From: Dendrocalamus latiflorus
Taxonomy: Eukaryota > Streptophyta > Magnoliopsida > Poales > Poaceae
Length of the DNA: 64,000 bases
Direction: 5' to 3'
NCBI GenBank assembly: GCA_017311315.1
Contig: CM029658.1
Location: 27,018,629 to 27,082,628, forward strand
The position numbers and the translations under genes were made by a program. Below are positions 58,369-64,000 of the stretch, piece by piece. Position 1 is the stretch's first letter. The number at the start of each line of letters is the position of its first letter. The notes beneath the pieces are model-generated. The model made no database searches. It was given only the letters and a program-made list of their open reading frames with translations, and was not told the DNA's origin.

Positions 58369-59454
58369 CTCTCCCGTATGACCGACGCCAACTCCCGGTC
58401 CAACGGCGGCCTCCTCTCCTCCCTCCTAGTCGTCTCCTCCACGCCCGCCTCCACCCCACTCTCCGACGTGCTCATTGCGTTCCTGGTCTTCCTGTGCCTC
58501 GCCGCCGACCGCTTTCCCCACCTTTCCATCCTCCTGCTCCTCCTCTGTGCCATCTACTCCCACTCCCTCTGCCGCTTCGTAGCTAGGTTGATTCGATTTC
58601 AAAGCTGATGGTGCTAGGGTTCGTCTCGCTACTGCTGGTGTTTGGGCAAAACTACATAATCAAGATTTGCATCACGGAGCAGGCCGCTGATACCATGCTC
58701 CCCAGCCACCTCAAGAAGGCCACTATCCAGACTGAGATCGATAAGAAGAACCACGGCGGCGCCAAGATGCCACAAATCCCTAAGAAGTCGGAGCACTTCA
58801 GCCTTAGCCCCCCTATGCTATGTCCTTCGGCCCCCACATGCTGCTCATCGAGGCCAAGATGTCAACCAAATGCCCCAAGGTCACAACCACAATACAATCT
58901 TGCAAGTCTGGATTTTGCATTCGATCGTGTTTTTGTATGGTTAACAGATTGAAGTGAGATGTTTTGAATTTTGCAGGGGAAGGTGTCGTTGATCTCGATA
59001 AACACGCTGCACTAGCTGCACATCTTCATCTTCTTCTTGGCAGTGTTCCATATGACATACAATGCTATTATCATGGCACTAGGTAGGGCCAAGGTAGGAA
59101 GGCTCTCTATGGTTACCTGGTTAATCAATCTCTGTGATATATGTACATGGTGATAGTAACTAGTGGTGTATTGTTTGATTTTGGCATTGTTGCTGATTCA
59201 TAAATGGAAGGAGTGGGAGAAAGAAGCTACGAAACAAGATTACAAGTTCTCTGAGGTACATTTTTTTCAAAACTGAAAAACACACAACATATATGTTGAT
59301 CTTTTCCTTTCTCATAGTTGAATGCCCGTGCATTGCTACGGATTTTTAAAATTTATCATACTACATGTTTTAAAACTCATGGGTGGTAAAAAATTTTTAG
59401 AATATACATACAAACATGTTTTAAAAATTTTTAAATCCATCAAGTAAGTCAAAA

Positions 59455-60600
59455 GTTATCGATCACACCTCATGGTTACAAGTTAAAAGACATCGACCAC
59501 ACCTCTTGGTCGTAGGTCGGGAGCCCTCGAGCACACCTCGTCGTCGTAAGTCGGAAGCCATCGACCATCACGCGTGATCATAGGTAGGGAGAGGTCGACC
59601 ATCGCTGATGGTCGTAAGTTGGTAACGGTTGACGATCGATCATGGTCCTAAATCGGGAGCCTTCAATTCAACAATGGCTTGTGGTTGTACGTCGGAGCTG
59701 ACGACCATCGTTCGTGGTTGTAATTCGGAAGCCATCGAGGACACCTTGTGGTCATAAGTCAGAATACATTGACTAGCGCTCATGGTCGTAAGTCGAAAGA
59801 CATCGACCATACCTCGTGGTCGTAAGTCGGAACACATTGACCAATGCTCATGGTCGTAAGTCAGAAGCCGTCGATCATACCTCGTGGTCGTAAGTTAGAA
59901 GCCGTCGACCATCGCGTGTGACCGTAGGTTGGGAGCGGTTGACCATGGCTGGTGGTCGTATGTTGGTAGGCCTCCAGTGCACTTGTGCCCTGTCGTGACC
60001 ACACCTTGTGGTCGTAAGTCGGAACACATTGACCAGTGCTCGTGGTCATAAATCGAAAGCCGTTGATCACACCTCGTGGTCGTAAGTTAGAAGCCATCAA
60101 CCATCCGTGTGATCATAGGTTGGGAGCGGTTGACCATCGCTAGTGGTCGTACGTTGGCAAGCCTCCAGTGCGCTTGTGCCCTATCGCCCGACTATCGGTG
60201 CCAGCCTGCTTGACCCGCCCGACCTGCTCGGCCCCGACTTCGACCATGGCCCTTCGACGTCGACCATGGCCCCCTTCGACTGTGGTCCCCTTCGATAACG
60301 GCCCTGACTTCGACCATGGCCCTCGACTTCGACCATTGTCCCCTTCGACTTTGACCACTACCCCCTTCAACCACTGTCCCCCTCGACCACGACCCTTCGA
60401 CGACAACCACTTCCCCTTTCGACCATGGCCCCCTTCGACTATGACTTCGACTTCGATCATGGATCTTCGACTTCAACCAGCGCTCGTGGTCGTAAGTCGG
60501 AAGACATCGACCACACCTCGTGGTCGTGAGTTAGAACACGTCGACCAGCGCTCGTGGTTGTAAATCAGTAGCCATCGATCACACCTTGTGGCCAAAAGCA
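59455..60600. repeat. Minisatellite of palindromic CGACCA...TGGTCG units
   Basis: Units of roughly 50 bp contain cgaccacacctcgtggtcgt followed by aagtcggaagccat, repeated about 15 times with drift between 59455 and 60180 and again at 60480-60595. Each unit holds a short palindrome around tcgtggtcg. Between 60230 and 60480 the array changes to shorter ccttcgaccatggcc units. Confidence 0.88.
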
Positions 60601-60642
60601 AGTTACAATCCATGGGGAATACGAGACCTTGTAGGTCTTGCA

Positions 60643-60762
60643 TCGAGGGTGGGGAGCTCGATCTCGGGGGTGACCTGGGTGTAGGCGACGGGCATGTCCA
60701 ACTGGAGGGGGAACTCATAGCGGCGGAGGTTATGGATGGACCAGTAGGTACCCTCTGGGTTG
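60643..60762 (-). pseudogene. UFC1: UFC1 (UFM1-conjugating enzyme) fragment captured by the Helitron
   Basis: The minus strand reads NPEGTYWSIHNLRRYEF, then PLQLDMPVAYTQVTPEIEL and PTLD. This closely matches the mid part of UFC1, the E2-like enzyme that transfers UFM1, except that about six residues around the 'GT..W' junction are missing. The region with the catalytic Cys lies further downstream in the family and is absent. The fragment is about 40 codons with minisatellite on both sides and no start codon, so no function is expected. Confidence 0.8.
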
Positions 60763-60839
60763 GCGCTATGACTATGACCATAACCGCTACGACCATGTCT
60801 ACGGGCGCTACAACTACGACTATGATCGCGACTTCGACC

Positions 60840-62035
60840 ACTGCCCCCTTCGACTTCGAGCATTGCCCTCTTAGACTTTGACCACTGCCCCCTTCAACCA
60901 CTGTCCCCATCGACCACGGCCCTTTGACGTCGACCACTTCCCTGTTTGACCAGGGCTTTGATGATGACTATGGATCTTCGACTTTGACCATTGTCCCCTT
61001 CGACCATGGCCCTTCGACGACCACGGCCCCCTACGACCACTTCCCTCTTCGACCACCACCCCCTTCGACCACTGTCCCCTTCGACCACAGCCCTTCGACG
61101 TTGACACCTTCCCCTTCCGACTACGGTCCCCTTCGACCATGGCTTCAACTTTGACCACAGATCTTCGACTTCGACCACTGCCCCCTTTGATCACTGTCCC
61201 CTTCGACCACGGCCCTTCCACGACCACGGTCCTTCGACGTCGACCACTTTCCCCTTTAAGCACCGTCCCCTTCGATCACGACCCTTTGATGTTGACCACT
61301 GTCTCCTTCAACCATGCCCTTTGACATTGACCACGGCTTCGACTTCAACCACTGTCTCCTTCGACCATGGCCTTTTGATGACTACAGCCCTTCGACGTCG
61401 ACCACTTCCCCCTTCGACCACCGCTCCCTTCAACCACGGCTTCGACTTCGACCACGGATCTTCGACTTTGGCCACGGGCCCTCAACCATGGCCCCCTTCA
61501 ACCACGGCCCCAATGTTGACCATGGCCCCCTTCGACCACGGTCCTAGCGTCGACCACGGCCCTTCAACTTCGACTGCAGACCGACTTCATCTACGGCCCT
61601 TCGACTTCGACCACTACCCCCTTTGACCACGGCTTGGACTTCGACCATGACCCTTCGACTTCGACCACTGCCCCCTTCAACCACTGCCCTCTTCAACCAC
61701 TGTCCCCTTCGACCACAGTTTGGACTTCGACCACGACCCTTCGACTTCGACCACGGCCGTTTGACTTCAACCGCGGACCAATTTCGTCCACGGCCCTTCG
61801 ACTTCGACCACTGCCCCCCTTTGACCATGGCTTGGACTTTGACCATGACCCTTTGACTTCAACCATGGACTGACTTTGACTATGGCCCTTCGACTACAAC
61901 CATTGCTCCTTCGACCACAGCTTCGACTTCGACCGCTAATCTTCGACTTCAGCCACGACCCCATTTGACCACGGCTTCGACTTCGATCATGGCCCCCTTC
62001 GACCATGGCACCGACTTCGACGACCAGTTTGGGAG
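60840..62035. repeat. TTCGACCAC-type minisatellite, about 1.2 kb
   Basis: Short units (cttcgaccacggcccc, cttcgacttcgaccac, cttcgacgtcgaccac) repeat about 80 times. Because unit lengths are often multiples of three, long frames stay open on both strands (Asp/His/Pro/Ser/Thr-rich on plus, Gly/Arg/Ser/Lys-rich on minus). These are not considered genes. Confidence 0.9.
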
Positions 62036-62261
62036 ACCAAAATCACCAGACAACGCGACGGGCTCTGAGCAAATAGTAGGAGGAGGTAGAGAGGTTCACC
62101 AGGTGAGCGACCGCTGGGAGGTGGTGGCGAGGGAGAGCCACGTGGGTGGGCATAGGAAGAGGAAGCCACCGTTGCCATCGTCAAGCGCCCTTCTCTCTAA
62201 TCCACTGGCCGCTGTCGCCGAGCGCCCTTCTCTCCAATCCATTGCCCGCTGTCGCCGAGCC

Positions 62262-62700
62262 GAGGAGGAGGCGCGGCACGAGGGTTCAGGGGAGAGAAGG
62301 AGGTGGCAGTTATGGGAGGTGGAGGTGGGGAGGCAGCGACGGGTGGCTGAGGAGAGGAGGCGGTGGGTGAATGCGTTGGGGAGGCGGTGGTGGGGAGATG
62401 CGGTGCTGCTGGGGGAAGTTGGGGGACTGCGACCAGATGTTGCCGCATGGGGAAGGAATTGGTGGGGACACCGAGGAGGAGGAGGAGGCGCGGCATGAGG
62501 GTTCGGGGGAGAGGAGGTGGCGGTTGCGGGAGGTGGAGGTGGGGAGGTGGCGACGGGCAGATGGGGGGAAGAGGCGGTGGGCGAATGCGTTGGGGAGGCG
62601 GGACGGGGGGATGCGACACTGCTGGGGAAGTTGGGGGACTGTGACCAGACGTTGCCGCGCAGGGAAGGAATTGGTGGCGACATTGAGGAGGAGGCGCGGC
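62262..62700. repeat. ~210-bp tandem repeat near the Helitron 5' end
   Basis: Units begin at about 62262, 62474 and 62685 with gaggaggaggcgcggcacga and continue through gcgttggggaggcgg and aattggtgg. Two full copies and one partial are seen. The GC-rich, purine-rich strand leaves long frames open on both strands. No gene is called. Confidence 0.82.
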
Positions 62701-63131
62701 ACGAGGGTTCGGGGGAGAGAAGGAGGCGGCGGTTGCAGGAGGTGGAGTGGTTGCGGGAGACGGAGGATGCAGGGGAAGAGAAGAGGAGGAGAGCGGCCCA
62801 CACGTCGACCCGACCTTTTCTATGAAGAGCGGAAGAACTATCTACATGCGGATCTGGACGACTGATCTTTGATTGGACGGCTAAGAAGAGAGGAGGGAGA
62901 ACGGACTGACGACCACCAACTCAGATTTTTAGGTAGTAGAGAATTGTTCGTATACTCTCTGAACAACAATGCAATCTTGCAAATCTGACATTCTTCAAAT
63001 TTACTCACGAGACATCGTTCGTTAGGCAGCACATGAATGTCTTGAGCAAGATGCTGACATCATTTTATATTGCAATATTAATTTCCTTTCTAAAACTATA
63101 CTAGCCTAAAAAGCACATAATCTGAAGTTAC

Positions 63132-63180
63132 ATACGCACGTACGTACGTACATACATACATACATGCATACATACATAAT
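63132..63180. repeat. (ACGT/ACAT)n microsatellite
   Basis: A tract of cgtacgtacgtacatacata and variants lies between two exon-like blocks of the MLO fragment, in intron sequence. Confidence 0.95.
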
Positions 63181-63775
63181 ATAGTTAATTGACATGATCC
63201 ATGCTATGATGGCACATTGACATCTAATGAGTGCTTGTAGAGCAATTTCTTTAGACAATTCTTTCGATCGGATCGGAGGGCCAACTACTGCGCATTGCGT
63301 CATAGCTTCGTCAACATGAGTATAAGTAGAAATCTATATTTAGCTAGAAATTAATAGTTGAGTTCTACTATATGCCTAAATGATTTTGCCCCTTGCATAT
63401 GTTTGTTTGTAGGTACATTTAGCTCCTGACAGCAAGTTTGATTTCTAGAAGTACATCAAATGGTCTCTCGAGGACGACTTCAAAGTCATTATCAGGATCA
63501 GGAGGATGAACAATCAAATTCCCCTATCTTGGATCAAATCATTGAATTAATACCAATCGGTCTCATAATGCACTTTGTAGGAGTATATATACCGCCCTTG
63601 CTAACAAAATCGCGTGCTGTTCTATTTATTTGCAGTCCTCCTCTGTGCGCTTCTGCTCTGACCTTCCTGCTTCTCAATATCAGCGATGAGTTAGCTGAAT
63701 TATCCTGCTAGAGATGACAAGAAATTAAATACACATATTTTTTGGACAAAATACTACATTACTACTCCATGGTTT

Positions 63776-64000
63776 CACTACTACAGAAAACAACATTACA
63801 GACGGTTCAGAAACGTCATCACAGACGGTTTTCTGAACCGTCTGAAATTATGGGTCAGTGATAATCCAAGTTATCACAGACGGTTTTTGAACCGTCTGTG
63901 ATTATGCGATATCACAGACGGTTTTTCATTAAAAACCGTCTGTGATTATCCGATATCACAGACGGTTTTGTACTAAAAACCGTCTGTGATTATCCGATAT
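63776..64000. mobile_element. CACTA element (CACTA-3), left end only, cut by the window edge
   Basis: It begins CACTACTACAGAAAACAAC at 63776 and enters a subterminal array of cacagacggttt / aaaccgtctgtgat motifs to the end of the window. The first 80 bases parallel the left end of CACTA-1 (cattacagacggttcagaaa against gtattacagacggttcgaaa), so it is the same family in the same orientation. Confidence 0.9.

Larger units (their letters stand above)
53055..58608 (+). pseudogene. THP1: THP1/EER5-like (TREX-2, PCI-domain family) exon 1 fragment, split by an LTR-like insertion
   Basis: The N-terminal part reads YLSMGEAHRRIADYL before the insertion at 53109 and resumes in frame at 58374 as SRMTDANSRSNGG..., then ASTPLSDVLIAFL and RFPHLS...YSHSLCRF. 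The open frame spans 53072-53109 plus 58374-58608. This matches the start of plant THP1/EER5, a nuclear TREX-2 subunit for mRNA export. Only exon 1 is present; the PCI domain is absent. The usual start, ATGGCGGCATAC, reads ATGCGGCATAC at 53055 (one base lost), though the Met at 53072 remains. Codons downstream of 58580 do not match. About 100 bp of C-rich leader precedes it. Confidence 0.72.
59315..62942 (-). mobile_element. Non-autonomous Helitron, about 3.6 kb, with captured DNA
   Basis: On the minus strand it starts TCTCTACTACCTAAAAATC at 62942 and ends with a hairpin ccgtagcaatgcacgg followed by gcattcaacta at about 59315. These match the ends of rice Helitrons (TCTCTACTAC... and ...CACGGGCAT..CTAGT), though the final CTAG has decayed to CTAT. 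It has no inverted repeats or target duplication, as expected. It lies in an intron of the MLO fragment. It holds a UFC1 fragment, long minisatellites and a ~210-bp tandem repeat, but no Rep/helicase. Confidence 0.78.
58605..63714 (+). pseudogene. MLO: MLO-type membrane protein gene fragment, broken
   Basis: Exon-like blocks in order: 58605-58800 (LMVLGFVSLLLVFGQNY..KICI, a membrane segment), 58977-59093 (KVSLISINTLH-stop-LHIFIF...MALGRAK), 59196-59255 (IHKWKEWEKEATKQDYKFSE), about 62975-63085 (FKFTHETSFVRQHMN), 63241-63318 (FFRQFFRSDRRANY), 63413-63498 (SKFDF-stop-KYIKWSLEDDFKV) and 63636-63714 (SPPLCASALTFLLLN). MLO proteins are seven-pass plasma-membrane proteins that affect powdery mildew susceptibility. 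Stops: TAG at 59013 (for Gln) and 63446 (for Trp). One acceptor (before 59196) lacks AG. The first exon and the C-terminal calmodulin-binding part are absent. A Helitron interrupts the third intron. Confidence 0.85.

Noticed and set aside
59640..62865. Many frames of 60-235 codons on both strands
   Set aside because: They arise from minisatellite and tandem repeats; only the 40-codon UFC1 stretch has a recognisable family.
63137..63178. Possible regulatory palindrome of ACGT units
   Set aside because: It is a simple microsatellite in intron sequence of a pseudogene.

Overview
This window is repeat-rich plant nuclear DNA, most likely from a grass and probably an Oryza-type genome. The signs are three CACTA (En/Spm) elements, Ty1-copia elements, a Helitron, many MITEs, and a spliced intron-rich plant gene. 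All calls rest on reading the sequence. No database was searched and the species assignment is an inference.

Layout. Bases 392-9626 are a full-length CACTA element whose two gene regions run on the minus strand: a TNP2-type transposase, and an ORF2 ending in a Ulp1-type cysteine protease. Both carry stop codons. Bases 9627-14100 are decayed repeat DNA with no convincing gene. Bases 14681-22307 are a nest: a MITE-like outer shell holds a ~980-bp foldback element, which holds a Ty1-copia element (15078-21636, 5-bp target duplication), which holds two hAT-like insertions.

The one gene that looks intact is on the minus strand at 22847-30987. It is an ASHH3/ASHH4-type SET-domain histone H3 lysine methyltransferase with 11 coding exons and 341 residues, and AWS, SET and post-SET motifs complete. 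Good splice signals suggest its 3' UTR may continue to about 14.1 kb, which would put the whole transposon nest inside a 3'-UTR intron. MITEs sit in its introns and about 450 bp upstream of its start.

Bases 32591-34300 and 39167-44190 hold decayed copia elements on the minus strand. Between them, 36868-39011 is a non-autonomous CACTA element of the same family as the first, with a perfect TGC duplication and its own small ORF. Bases 44.2-53 kb hold a GC-rich island, a deleted hAT element (46412-48852), MITEs and unassigned gene fragments.

Bases 53055-63714 form a chimera of broken host genes, all on the plus strand: exon 1 of a THP1/EER5-like TREX-2 gene joined to several exons of an MLO-type membrane protein gene. 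The THP1 exon is split by a 5259-bp TG...CA element with a CTCTC duplication, probably a giant solo LTR. The MLO fragment is split by a 3.6-kb Helitron on the minus strand, which carries a UFC1 gene fragment and about 2 kb of TTCGACCAC-type minisatellite. A third CACTA of the same family begins at 63776 and runs off the window.

How the parts relate: apart from the methyltransferase, almost everything is transposon-derived or captured. Most inactivating stops checked are TAG or TGA in place of TGG or CAG, as expected from C-to-T decay of methylated cytosines in silenced repeats.
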